Positions 22,110 through 35,311 of a stretch of DNA of 64,000 nt are shown here, one piece after another. Position 1 is the stretch's first letter. Each line of letters begins with the position of its first letter. The notes below the pieces were generated by a model. That model was not told where the DNA came from. It ran no database searches and saw only the letters and a list, made by a program, of their open reading frames with translations. Origin of the DNA: Osmia lignaria lignaria (taxonomy: Eukaryota > Arthropoda > Insecta > Hymenoptera > Megachilidae). The DNA is taken from positions 6,448,001-6,512,000 of the forward strand of contig NW_027478167.1 of the NCBI RefSeq assembly GCF_051020975.1, written 5' to 3'. Made by a program: the position numbers and the translations under genes.

Positions 22110-23075
22110 TTGCAGATTTATCTCAAGGGAAGGGGCCTGACGGACATATTTCGAGATATTTCTTCTTCTTGTTGTTCTTCTTCTGCACAGTTAAGCTGGA
22201 AGTGGCATTTGCGGCTCGCACTAGTGCAGAGTTATCTCAACGAAAGGGGCCACGGTGTTTCTGTATCTCTATTATGTTGGTGCGGCTTCGGAACTTTTAA
22301 ATATCTTGATATATCTCGAGAACTACGCGTCCGATCAAAAAATATCATAGAACATAAAAAGTAGGAAACTTAATTCTCTACAAAAACGGTTTCTTAACAT
22401 TTTGCCATAGCTCGCTTTGTTTCCGAGATATTTGCAGATATATTTCAAGGGAAGGGGCCTGACGGACATATTTCGAGATATTTCTTCTTCTTGTTGTTCT
22501 TCTTCTGCACAGCTAAGCTGGAAGTGGCATTTGCGGCTCGCACTAGTGCAGAGTTATCTCAAAGAAAGGGGCCACGGTGTTTCTGTATCTCTATTATGTT
22601 GGTGCGGCTTCGGAACTTTTAAATATCTCGATATATCTCGAAAGCTACGCTTCTGATCAAAAAATATCATAGAACATAAATTGTAGGAAACATAATTCTC
22701 TACAAAAAACGTCTCTTAACATTTTGCCATAGCTTGCTTCGTTTCCGAGATATTTGTAGATTCAGCTCAAAGGAACTGGCCTGACGGACATATTTCGAGA
22801 TATTTCTTCTTCTTGTTGTTCTTCCTCTGCACAGCTGAGCTGGAAGTGGCATTTGCAGCTCGCAATAGTGCAGAGTTATCTCAAAGAAAGGGGCCACGGT
22901 GTTTCTGTATCTCTATTATGTTGGTGCGGCTTCGGAACTTTTAAATATCTTGGTATATCTCGAGAACTACGCATCTGATCAAAAAATATCATAGAACATA
23001 AAAAGTAGGAAACTTAATTCTCTACAAAAAAGGTCTCTTAACATTTTGCCATAGCTCGCTTCGTTTCCGAGATAT
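22110..23075 (+). repeat. Extra copies of unit monomers 15, 16 and 17
   Basis: These three monomers reproduce 15670, 15992 and 16314 after the hybrid. The variants GCGTCCGATC, CTTTGTTTCC with TATATTTCAAGG and AAAGCTACGC, and TTTGTAGATTC are retained. The last monomer has one private change, CAGCTGAGCTGG instead of CAGCTAAGCTGG. Confidence 0.88.
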
Positions 23076-23397
23076 TTGCATATTTATCTCAGGGGAAGGG
23101 GCCTGACGGACATATTTCGAGATATTTCTTCTTCTTGTTGTTCTTCTTCTGCACAGCTAAGCTGGAAGTGGCATTTGCGGCTCGCACTAGTGCAGAGTTA
23201 TCTCAAAGAAAGGGGCCACGGTGTTTCTGTATCTCTATTATGTTGGTGCGGCTTCGGAACTTTTAAATATCTCGATATATCTCGAAAACTACGCTTCTGA
23301 TCAAAAAATATCATAGAACATAAATTGTAGGAAACATAATTCTCTACAAAAAAGGTCTCTTAACATTTTGCCATAGCTCGCTTCGTTTCCGAGATAT
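23076..23397 (+). repeat. Hybrid monomer 18/1: second exchange scar
   Basis: The head CATATTTATCTCAGGGGAAGG is that of unit monomer 18 (16636), but the tail reads CTCGATATATCTCGAAAAC, GCTTCTG and AATTGTAGG like unit monomer 1 (11162, 16958), not CTTGGTATATCTCGAG as in monomer 18. The next monomer is unit monomer 2. The switch lies between about 23094 and 23271. One monomer was removed from the unit here. Confidence 0.87.
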
Positions 23398-24363
23398 TTG
23401 CAGATATATCTCAAGGGAAGGGGCCTGACGGACATATTTCGAGATATTTCTTCTTCTTGTTGTTCTTCTTCTGCACAGCTAAGCTGGAAGTGGCATTTAC
23501 AGCTCGCAATAGTGCAGAGTTATCTCAAAGAAAGGGGCCACGGTGTTTCTGTATCTCTATTATGTTGGTGCGGCTTCGGAACTTTTAAATATCTTGATAT
23601 ATCTCGAGAACTACGTATCTGATCAAAAAATATCATAGATCATAAAAAGTAGGAAACTTAATTCTCTACAAAAAAGGTCTCTTAACATTTTGCCATAGCT
23701 CGCTTCGTTTCCGAGATATTTGCATATTTATCTCAAGGGAAGGGGCCTGACGGACATATTTCGAGATATTTCTTCTTCCTGTTGTTCTTCTTCTGCACAG
23801 CTAAGCTGGAAGTGGCATTTGCGGCTCGCACTAGTGCAGAGTTATCTCAAAGAAAGGGGCCACGGTGTTTCTGTATCTCTATTATGTTGGTGGGGCTTCG
23901 GAACTTTTAAGTATCTCGATATATCTCGAAAACTACGCTTCTGATCAAAAAATATCATAGAACATAAATTGTAGGAAACATAATTCTCTACAAAAAACGT
24001 CTCTTAACATTTTGCCATAGCTCGCTTCGTTTCCGAGATATTTGCAGATTCAGCTCAAAGGAACTGGCCTGACGGACATATTTCGAGATATTTCTTCTTC
24101 TTGTTGTTCTTGCTTTGCACAGCTAAGCTGGAAGTGGCATTTGCAGCTCGCAATGGTGCAGAGTTATCTCAAAGAAAGGGGCCACGGTGTTTCTGTATCT
24201 CTATTATGTTGGTGCGGCTTCGGAACTTTTAAATATCTTGATATATCTCGAGAACTACGCATCTGATCAAAAAATATCATAGAACATAAAAAGTAGGAAA
24301 CTTAATTCTCTACAAAAAAGGTCTCTTAACATTTTGCCATAGCTCGCTTCGTTTCCGAGATAT
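23398..24363 (+). repeat. Three diverged monomers related to unit monomers 2, 3 and 4
   Basis: 23398 keeps the CTACGTATCTG variant of unit monomer 2. 23720 resembles monomer 3 but has a CATATTTATC head and GGTGGGGCTTCGG. 24042 keeps TTGCT and CAATGGTGC of monomer 4 with an extra change, GCTTTGCAC. This is a further, older partial copy of the 18-monomer unit, after which the pattern changes. Confidence 0.75.
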
Positions 24364-26617
24364 TTGCATATTTATCTCAAGGGAAGGGGCCTGACGGACA
24401 TATTTCGAGATATTTCTTCTTCTTGTTGTTCTTCTTCTGCACAGCTAAGCTGGAAGTGGCATTCGCGGCTCGCACTAGTGCAGAGTTATCTCAAAGAAAG
24501 GGGCCACGGTGTTTCTGTATCTCTATTATGTTGGTGCGGCTTCGGAACTTTTAAATATCTCGATATATCTCGAAAACTACGCTTCTGATCAAAAAATATC
24601 ATACAACATAAATTGTAGGAAACATAATTCTCTACAAAAAACGTCTCTTAACATTTTGCCATAGCTCGCTTCGTTTCCGAGATATTTGCAGATTCAGCTC
24701 AAAGGAACTGGCCTGACGGACATATTTCGAGATATTTCTTCTTCGTGTTGTTCTTCTTCTGCACAGCTAAGCTCGAAGTGGCATTTGCAGCTCGCAATAG
24801 TGCAGAGTTATCTCAAAGAAAGAGGCCACGGTGTTTCTGTACCTCTATTATGTTGGTGCAGCTACGGAACTTTTAAATATCTTGATATATCTCGAGAACT
24901 ACGCATCTGATCAAAAAATATCATCGAACATAAAAAGTAGGAAACTTAATTCTCTACAAAAAAGGTCTCTTAACATTTTGCCATAGCTCGCTTCGTTTCC
25001 GAGATATTTGCAGATTTATCTCAAGGGAAGGGGCCTGACGGACATATTTCGAGATATTTCTTCTTCGTGTTGTTCTTCTTCTGCATAGCTAAGCTGGAAG
25101 TGGCATTTGCGGCTCGCACTAGTGCAGAGTTATCTCAATGAAAGGGGCCACGGTGTTTCTGTATCTCTATTATGTTGGTGCGGCTTCGGAACTTTTAAAT
25201 ATCTCGATATATCTCGAAAACTACGCTTCTGATCAAAAAATATGATAGAACATAAATTGTAGGAAACATAATTCTCTACAAAAAACGTCTCTTAACATTT
25301 TGCCATAGCTCGCTTCGTTTCCGAGATATTTGCAGATTCAGCTCAAAGGAACTGGCCTGACGGACATATTTCGAGATATTTCTTCTTCTTGTTGTTCTTC
25401 CTCTGCACAGCTAAGCTGGAAGTGGCATTTGCAGCTCGCAATAGTGCAGAGTTATCTCAAAGAAAGGGGCCACGGTGTTTCTGTATCTCTATTATGTTGG
25501 TGCGGCTTCGGAACTTTTAAATATCTTGGTATATCTCGAGAACTACGCATCTGATCAAAAAATATCATAGAACATAAAAAGTAGGAAACTTAATTCTCTA
25601 CAAAAAAGGTCTCTGAACATTTTGCCATAGCTCGCTTCGTGTCCGAGATATTTGCAGATTTATCTCAAGGGAAGGGGCCTAACGGACATATTTCGAGATA
25701 TTTCTTCTTCTTGTTGTTCTTCTTGTGCACAGCTAAACTGGAAGTGGCATTTCCAGCTCGCAATAGTGCAGAGTTATCTCAAAGAAAGGGGCCACGGTGT
25801 TTCTGTATCTCAATTATGTTGGTGCGGCTTCGGAACTTTTAAGTATCTTGATATATCTCGAGAACTACGCATCTGATCAAAAAATATCGTAGAACATAAA
25901 AAGTAGGAAACTTAATTCTCTACAAATAAGGTCGCTTAACATTTTGCCATAGCTCGCTTGGTTTCCGAGATATTTGCAGATTTATCTCAAGGGAAGGGGC
26001 CTGACGGACATATTTCGAGATATTTCTTCTTCTTGTTGTTCTTCTTCTGCACAGCTAAGCTGGAAGTGGCATTTGCAGCTCGCAATAGTGCAGAGTTACC
26101 GCAAAGAAAGGGGCCACGGTGTTTCTGTATCTCTATTATGTTGGTGCCGCTTCGGAGCTTTTAAATATCTGGATATATCTCGAGAACTACGCATCTGATC
26201 AAAAAATATCATAGAACATAAAAAGTAGGAAACTTAATTCTCTACAAAAAAGGTCTCTTAACATTTTGCCATAGCTCGCTTCGTTTCCGAGATATTTGCA
26301 GATTTATCTCAAGGGAAGGGGTCTGACGGACATGTTTCGAGATATTTCTTCTTCTTGTTGTTCTTCTTCTGCACAGCTAAGCTGGAAGTGGCATTTGCAG
26401 CTCGCAGTAGTGCACAGTTATCTCAAAGAAAGGGGCCACGGTGTTTCTGTATCTCTATTATGTTGGTGCGGCTTCGGAACTTTTAAATATCTTGATATAT
26501 CTCGAGAACTACGCATCTGATCAAAAAATATCATAGAACATAAAAAGTAGGAAACTTAATTCTCTACAAAAAAGGTCTCTTAACATTTTGCCATAGCTCG
26601 CTTCGTTTCCGAGATAT
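24364..26617 (+). repeat. 7-monomer higher-order repeat, first copy (2,254 bp)
   Basis: Markers in order are CATTCGCGGC and ATCATACAAC (24364); a TTCGTGTTG tract with CTCGAAGTGG, AGAGGCC and GTACCTC (24686); CTGCATAGC and TATGATAG (25008); CTTGGTATATC (25330); TCTCTGAAC, CGTGTCCGAG and CTTGTGCAC (25652); CGCTTGGTTTCC and TTACCGCAAAG (25974); GACATGTTTCG and GTGCACAG (26296). The last six bases of variant content alone would separate it from all other domains. Confidence 0.93.
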
Positions 26618-28871
26618 TTGCATATTTATCTCAAGGGAAGGGGCCTGACGGACATATTTCGAGATATTTCTTCTTCTTGTTGTTCTTCTTCTGCACAGCT
26701 AAGCTGGAAGTGGCATTCGCGGCTCGCACTAGTGCAGAGTTATCTCAAAGAAAGGGGCCACGGTGTTTCTGTATCTCTATTATGTTGGTGCGGCTTCGGA
26801 ACTTTTAAATATCTCGATATATCTCGAAAACTACGCTTCTGATCAAAAAATATCATACAACATAAATTGTAGGAAACATAATTCTCTACAAAAAACGTCT
26901 CTTAACATTTTGCCATAGCTCGCTTCGTTTCCGAGATATTTGCAGATTCAGCTCAAAGGAACTGGCCTGACGGACATATTTCGAGATATTTCTTCTTCGT
27001 GTTGTTCTTCTTCTGCACAGCTAAGCTCGAAGTGGCATTTGCAGCTCGCAATAGTGCAGAGTTATCTCAAAGAAAGAGGCCACGGTGTTTCTGTACCTCT
27101 ATTATGTTGGTGCAGCTACGGAACTTTTAAATATCTTGATATATCTCGAGAACTACGCATCTGATCAAAAAATATCATCGAACATAAAAAGTAGGAAACT
27201 TAATTCTCTACAAAAAAGGTCTCTTAACATTTTGCCATAGCTCGCTTCGTTTCCGAGATATTTGCAGATTTATCTCAAGGGAAGGGGCCTGACGGACATA
27301 TTTCGAGATATTTCTTCTTCGTGTTGTTCTTCTTCTGCATAGCTAAGCTGGAAGTGGCATTTGCGGCTCGCACTAGTGCAGAGTTATCTCAATGAAAGGG
27401 GCCACGGTGTTTCTGTATCTCTATTATGTTGGTGCGGCTTCGGAACTTTTAAATATCTCGATATATCTCGAAAACTACGCTTCTGATCAAAAAATATGAT
27501 AGAACATAAATTGTAGGAAACATAATTCTCTACAAAAAACGTCTCTTAACATTTTGCCATAGCTCGCTTCGTTTCCGAGATATTTGCAGATTCAGCTCAA
27601 AGGAACTGGCCTGACGGACATATTTCGAGATATTTCTTCTTCTTGTTGTTCTTCCTCTGCACAGCTAAGCTGGAAGTGGCATTTGCAGCTCGCAATAGTG
27701 CAGAGTTATCTCAAAGAAAGGGGCCACGGTGTTTCTGTATCTCTATTATGTTGGTGCGGCTTCGGAACTTTTAAATATCTTGGTATATCTCGAGAACTAC
27801 GCATCTGATCAAAAAATATCATAGAACATAAAAAGTAGGAAACTTAATTCTCTACAAAAAAGGTCTCTGAACATTTTGCCATAGCTCGCTTCGTGTCCGA
27901 GATATTTGCAGATTTATCTCAAGGGAAGGGGCCTAACGGACATATTTCGAGATATTTCTTCTTCTTGTTGTTCTTCTTGTGCACAGCTAAACTGGAAGTG
28001 GCATTTCCAGCTCGCAATAGTGCAGAGTTATCTCAAAGAAAGGGGCCACGGTGTTTCTGTATCTCAATTATGTTGGTGCGGCTTCGGAACTTTTAAGTAT
28101 CTTGATATATCTCGAGAACTACGCATCTGATCAAAAAATATCGTAGAACATAAAAAGTAGGAAACTTAATTCTCTACAAATAAGGTCGCTTAACATTTTG
28201 CCATAGCTCGCTTGGTTTCCGAGATATTTGCAGATTTATCTCAAGGGAAGGGGCCTGACGGACATATTTCGAGATATTTCTTCTTCTTGTTGTTCTTCTT
28301 CTGCACAGCTAAGCTGGAAGTGGCATTTGCAGCTCGCAATAGTGCAGAGTTACCGCAAAGAAAGGGGCCACGGTGTTTCTGTATCTCTATTATGTTGGTG
28401 CCGCTTCGGAGCTTTTAAATATCTGGATATATCTCGAGAACTACGCATCTGATCAAAAAATATCATAGAACATAAAAAGTAGGAAACTTAATTCTCTACA
28501 AAAAAGGTCTCTTAACATTTTGCCATAGCTCGCTTCGTTTCCGAGATATTTGCAGATTTATCTCAAGGGAAGGGGTCTGACGGACATGTTTCGAGATATT
28601 TCTTCTTCTTGTTGTTCTTCTTCTGCACAGCTAAGCTGGAAGTGGCATTTGCAGCTCGCAGTAGTGCACAGTTATCTCAAAGAAAGGGGCCACGGTGTTT
28701 CTGTATCTCTATTATGTTGGTGCGGCTTCGGAACTTTTAAATATCTTGATATATCTCGAGAACTACGCATCTGATCAAAAAATATCATAGAACATAAAAA
28801 GTAGGAAACTTAATTCTCTACAAAAAAGGTCTCTTACCATTTTGCCATAGCTCGCTTCGTTTCCGAGATAT
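26618..28871 (+). repeat. 7-monomer higher-order repeat, second copy (2,254 bp)
   Basis: All markers of the first copy are repeated at an offset of 2,254 bp and I saw no internal difference by eye. Copies separate near the end, where 28837 reads CTTACCATTTTG. This is the most recent-looking duplication in the window, or possibly an assembly duplication. Confidence 0.92.
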
Positions 28872-31800
28872 TTGCAGATTTATCTCAACGGAAGGGGCCT
28901 GACGGGCATATTTCGAGATATTTCTTCTTCTTGTTGTTCTTCTTCTGCACAGCTAAGCTGGAAGTGGCATTTGCAGCGCGCAATAGTGCAGAGTTATCTC
29001 AAAGAAAGGGGCCACGGTGTTTCTGTATCTCTATTATGTTGGTGCGGCTTCGGAACTTTTAAATATCTTGATATATCTCGAGAACTACGCATCCGATCAA
29101 AAAATATCATAGAACATAAAAAGTAGGAAACTTAATTCTCTACAAAAAAGGACTCTCAACATTTTGCCATAGCTCGCTTCGTTTCCGAGATATTTGCAGA
29201 TATATCTCAAGGGAAGGGGCCTGACAGACATATTTCGAGATATTTCTTCTTCTTGTTGTTCTTCTTCTGCACAGCTAAGCTGGAAGTGGCATTTGCAGCT
29301 CGCAATAGTGCAGAGTTATCTCAAAGAAAGGGGCCACGGTGTTTCTGTATCTCTATTATGTTGGTGCGGCTTCGGAACTTTTAAATATCTTGATATATCT
29401 CGAGAACAACGCATCTGATCAAAAAATATCATAGACCATAAAAAGTAGGAAACTTAATTCTCTACAAAAAAGGTCTCTTAACATTTTGCCATAGCTCGCT
29501 TCGTTTCCGAGATATTTGCATATTTATCTCAAGGGAAGGGGCCTGACGGACATATTTCGAGATATTTCTTCTTCTTGTTGTTCTTCTTCTGCACAGCTAA
29601 GCTGGAAGTGGCATTTGCGGCTCGCACTAGTGCAGAGTTATCTCAAAGAAAGGGGCCACGGTGTTTCGGTATCTCTATTATGTTGGTGCGGCTTCGGAAC
29701 TTTTAAATATCTCGATATATCTCGAGAACTACGCATCTGATCAAAAAATATCATAGAACATAAAAAGTAGGAAACTTAATTCTCTACAAAAAAGGTCTCT
29801 TAACATTTTGCCATAGCTCGCTTCGTTTCCGAGATATTTGCAGATTTATCTCAAGGGAAGGGGTCTGACGGACATATTTCGAGATATTTCTTCTTCTTGT
29901 TGTTCTTCTTCTGCACAGCTAAGCTGGAAGTGGCATTTGCAGCTCGCAGTAGTGCAGAGTTATCTCAAAGAAAGGGGCCACGGTGTTTCTGTAACTCTAT
30001 TATGTTGGTGCGGCTTCGGAACTTTTAAATATCTTGATATATCTCGAGAACTACGCATCTGATCAAAAAATATCATAGAACATAAAAAGTAGGAAACTTA
30101 ATTCTCTACCAAAAAGGTCTCTTAACATTTTGCCATAGCTCGCTTCGTTTCCGAGATATTTGCAGATTTATCTCAAGGGAAGGGGTCTGACGGACATATT
30201 TCGAGATATTTCTTCTTCTTGTTGTTCTTCTTCTGCACAGCTAAGCTGGAAGTGGCATTTGCAGCTCGCAGTAGTGCAGAGTTATCTCAAAGAAAGCGGC
30301 CACGGTGTTTCTGTATCTCTATTATGTTGGTGCGGCTTCGGAACTTTTAAATATCTTGATATATCTCGAGAACTACGCATCTGATCAAAAAATAGCATAG
30401 AACATAAAAAGTAGGAAACTTAATTCTCTACAAAAAAGGTCTCTTAACATTTTGCCATAGCTCGCTTCGTTTCCGAGATATTTGCAGATATATCTCAAGG
30501 GAAGGGGCCTGACGGACATATTTTGAGATATTTCTTCTTCTTGTTGTTCTTCTTCTGCACAGCTAAGCTGGGAGTGGCATTTGCAGCTCGCAATAGTGCA
30601 GAGTTATCTCAAAGAAAGGGGCCACGGTGTTTCTGTATCTCTATTATGTTGGTGCGGCTTCGGAACTTTTAAATATCTTGATATATCTCGAGAACAACGC
30701 ATCTGATCAAAAAATATCATAGAACATAAAAAGTAGGAAACTTAATTCTCCACAAAAAAGGTCTCTTAACATTTTGCCATAGCTCGCTTCGTTTCCGAGA
30801 TATTTGCATATTTATCTCAAGGGAAGGGGCCTGACGGACATATTTCGAGATATTTCTTCTTCTTGTTGTTCTTCTTCTGCACAGCTAAGCTGGAAGTGGC
30901 ATTCGCGGCTCGCACTAGTGCAGAGTTATCTCAAAGAAAGGGGCCACGGTGTTTCTGTATCTCTATTATGTTGGTGCGGCTTCGGAACTTTTAAATATCT
31001 CGATATATCTCGAAAACTACGCTTCTGATCAAAAAATATCAGAGAACGTAAATTGTAGGAAACATAATTCTCTACAAAAAAGGTCTCTTAACATTTTGCC
31101 ATAGCTCGCTTCGTTTCCGAGATATTTGCAGATTTATCTCAATGGAAGGGGCCTGACGGACATATTTCGAGATATTTCTTCTTCTTGTTGTTCTTCTTCT
31201 GCACAGCTAAGCTGGAAGTGGCATTTGCAGCGCGCAATAGTGCAGAGTTATCTCAAAGAAAGGGGCCACGGTGTTTCTGTATCTCTATTATGTTGGTGCG
31301 GCTTCGGAACTTTTAAATATCTTGATATATCTCGAGAACTACGCATCCGATCAAAAAATATCATAGAACATAAAAAGTAGGAAACTTAATTCTCTACAAA
31401 AAAGGTCTCTCAACATTTTGCCATAGCTCGCTTCGTTTCCGAGATATTTGCAGATATATCTCAAGGGAAGGGGCCTGACAGACATATTTCGAGATATTTC
31501 TTCTTCTTGTTGTTCTTCTTCTGCACAGCTAAGCTGGAAGTGGCATTTGCAGCGCGCAATAGTGCAGAGTTATCTCAAAGAAAGGGGCCACGGTGTTTCT
31601 GTATCTCTATTATGTTGGTGCGGCTTCGGAACTTTTAAATATCTTGATATATCTCGAGAACAACGCATCTGATCAAAAAATATCATAGAACATAAAAAGT
31701 AGGAAACTTAATTCTCTACAAAAAAGGTCTCTTAACATTTTGCCATAGCTCGCTTCGTTTCCGAGATATTTGCATATTTATCTCAAGGGAAGGGGCCTGA

Positions 31801-34800
31801 CGGACATATTTCGAGATATTTCTTCTTCTTGTTGTTCTTCTTCTGCACAGCTAAGCTGGAAGTGGCATTTGCGGCTCGCACTAGTGCAGAGTTATCTCAA
31901 AGAAAGGGGCCACGGTGTTTCTGTATCTCTATTATGTTGGTGCGGCTTCGGAACTTTTAAATATCTCGATATATCTCGAGAACTACGCATCTGATCAAAA
32001 AATATCATAGAACATAAAAAGTAGGAAACTTAATTCTCTACAAAAAAGGTCTCTTAACATTTTGCCATAGCTCGCTTCGTTTCCGAGATATTTGCATATT
32101 TATCTCAAGGGAAGGGGCCTGACGGACATATTTCGAGATATTTCTTCTTCTTGTTGTTCTTCTTCTGCACAGCTAAGCTGGAAGTGGCATTTGCGGCTCG
32201 CACTAGTGCAGAGTTATCTCAAAGAAAGGGGCCACGGTGTTTCTGTATCTCTATTATGTTGGTGCGGCTTCGGAACTTTTAAATATCTCGATATATCTCG
32301 AGAACTACGCATCTGATCAAAAAATATCATAGAACATAAAAAGTAGGAAACTTAATTCTCTACAAAAAAGGTCTCTTAACATTTTGCCATAGCTCGCTTC
32401 GTTTCCGAGATATTTGCAGATTTATCTCAAGGGAAGGGGTCTGACGGACATATTTCGAGATATTTCTTCTTCTTGTTGTTCTTCTTCTGCACAGCTAAGC
32501 TGGAAGTGGCATTTGCAGCTCGCAATAGTGCAGAGTTATCTCAAAGAAAGGGGCCACGGTGTTTCTGTATCTCTATTATGTTGGTGCGGCTTCGGAACTT
32601 TTAAATATCTTGATATATCTCGAGAACTACGCATCCGATCAAAAAATATCATAGAACATAAAAAGTAGGAAACTTAATTCTCTACAAAAAAGGTCTCTCA
32701 ACATTTTGCCATAGCTCGCTTCGTTTCCGAGATATTTGCAGATATATCTCAAGGGAAGGGGCCTGACAGACATATTTCGAGATATTTCTTCTTCTTGTTG
32801 TTCTTCTTCTGCACAGCTAAGCTGGAAGTGGCATTTGCAGCTCGCAATAGTGCAGAGTTATCTCAAAGAAAGGGGCCACGGTGTTTCTGTATCTCTATTA
32901 TGTTGGTGCGGCTTCGGAACTTTTAAATATCTTGATATATCTCGAGAACAACGCATCTGATCAAAAAATATCATAGAGCATAAAAAGTAGGAAACTTAAT
33001 TCTCTACAAAAAAGGTCTCTTAACATTTTGCCATAGCTCGCTTCGTTTCCGAGATATTTGCATATTTATCTCAAGGGAAGGGGCCTGACGGACATATTTC
33101 GAGATATTTCTTCTTCTTGTTGTTCTTCTTCTGCACAGCTAAGCTGGAAGTGGCATTTGCAGCTCGCAGTAGTGCAGAGTTATCTCAAAGAAAGGGGCCA
33201 CGGTGTTTCTGTATCTCTATTATGTTGGTGCGGCTTCGGAACTTTTAAATATCTTGATATATCTCGAGAACTACGCATCTGATCAAAAAATATCATAGAA
33301 CATAAAAAGTAGGAAACTTAATTCTCTACAAAAAAGGTCTCTTAACATTTTGCCATAGCTCGCTTCGTTTCCGAGATATTTGCAGATTTATCTCAATGGA
33401 AGGGGCCTGACGGGCATGTTTCGAGATATTTCTTCTTCTTGTTGTTCTTCTTCTGCACAGCTAAGCTGGAAGTGGCATTTGCGGCTCGCACTAGTGCAGA
33501 GTTATCTCAAAGAAAGGGGCCACGGTGTTTCTGTATCTCTATTATGTTGGTGCGGCTTCGGAACTTTTAAATATCTCGATATATCTCGAAAACTACGCTT
33601 CTGATCAAAAAATATCATAGAACATAAATTGTAGGAAACATAATTCTCTACAAAAAAGGTCTCTTAACATTTTGCCATAGCTCGCTTCGTTTCCGAGATA
33701 TTTGCAGATATATCTCAGGGGAAGGGGCCTGACGGACATATTTCGAGATATTTCTTCTTCTTGTTGTTCTTCTTCTGCACAGCTAAGCTGGAAGTGGCAT
33801 TTACAGCTCGCAATAGTGCAGAGTTGTCTCAAAGAAAGGGGCCACGGTGTTTCTGTATCTCTATTATGTTGGTGCGGCTTCGGAACTTTTAAATATCTTG
33901 ATATATCTCGAGAACTACGCGTCTGATCAAAAAATATCATAGAACATAAAAAGTAGCAAACTTAATTCTCTACAAATAAGGTCTCTTAACATTTTGCCAT
34001 AGCTCGCTTGGTTTCCGAGATATTTGCAGATTTATCTCAAGGGAAGGGGCCTGACGGACATATTTCGAGATATTTCTTCTTCTTGTTGTTCTTCTTCTGC
34101 ACAGCTAAGCTGGAAGTGGCATTTGCAGCTCGCAATAGTGCAGAGTTACCTCAAAGAAAGGGGCCACGGTGTTTCTGTATCTCTATTATCTTGGTGCCGC
34201 TTCGGAACTTTTAAATATCTGGATATATCTCGAGAACTACGCATCTGATCAAAAAATATCATAGAACATAAAAAGTAGGAAACTTAATTCTCTACAAAAA
34301 AGGTCTCTTAACATTTTGCCATAGCTCGCTTCGTTTCCGAGATATTTGCAGATTTATCTCAATGGAAGGGGCCTGACGGACATATTTCGAGATATTTCTT
34401 CTTCTTGTTGTTCTTCTTCTGCACAGCTAAGCTGGAAGCGGCATTTGCGGCTCGCACTAGTGCAGAGTTATCTCAAAGAAAGGGGCCACGGTGTTTCTGT
34501 ATCTCTATTATGTTGGTGCGGCTTCGGAACTTTTAAATATCTTGATATATCTCGAGAACTACGCCTCTGATCGAAAAATATCATAGACCGTAAAAAGTAG
34601 GAAACTTAATTCTCTACAAAAAAGGTCTCTTAACATTTTGCCATAGCTCGCTTCGTTTCCGAGATATTTGCAGATTTATCTCAAGGGAAGGGGCCTGACG
34701 GACATATTTCGAGATATTTCTTCTCCTTGTTGTTCTTCTTCTGCACAGCTAAGCTGGAAGTGGCATTTGCAGCGCGCAATAGTGCAGAGTTATCTCAAAG

Positions 34801-35311
34801 AAAGGGGCCACGGTGTTTCTGTATCGCTATTATGTTGGTGCGGCTTCGGAACTTTTAAATATCTCGATATATCTCGAGAACTACGCATCTGATCAAAAAA
34901 TATCATAGAACATAAAAAGTAGGAAACTTAATTCTCTACAAAAAAGGTCTCCTAACATTTTGCCATAGCTCGCTTCGTTTCCGAGATATTTGCAGATTTA
35001 TCTCAATGGAAGGGGCCTGACGGGCATGTTTCGAGATATTTCTTCTTCTTGTTGTTCTTCTTCTGCACAGCTAAGCTGAAAGTGGCATTTGCGGCTCGCA
35101 CTAGTGCAGAGTTATCTCAAAGAAAGGGGCCACGGTGTTTCTGTATCTCTATTATGTTGGTGCGGCTGCGGAACTTTTAAATATCTCGATATATCTCGAA
35201 AACTACGCTTCTGATCAAAAAATATCATAGAACATAAATTGTAGGAAACATAATTCTCTACAAAAAAGGTCTCTTAACATTTTGCCATAGCTCGGTTCGT
35301 TTCCGAGATAT
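28872..35311 (+). repeat. Array domain with a three-monomer module in several copies
   Basis: Modules start at 28872, 31126 and 32414. Each begins with a monomer carrying GCATCCGATC and ending in TCTCTCAAC or CTCTCAAC, followed by one with GACAGACATATT and GAGAACAACGC, followed by one with a CATATTTATC head. Spacings are 7 and 4 monomers. The GCGCGC middle (GCAGCGCGCAATAG) starts here at 28872 and spreads to 31126, 31448 and 34668. The monomers at 31770 and 32092 are tandem duplicates. Confidence 0.8.
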
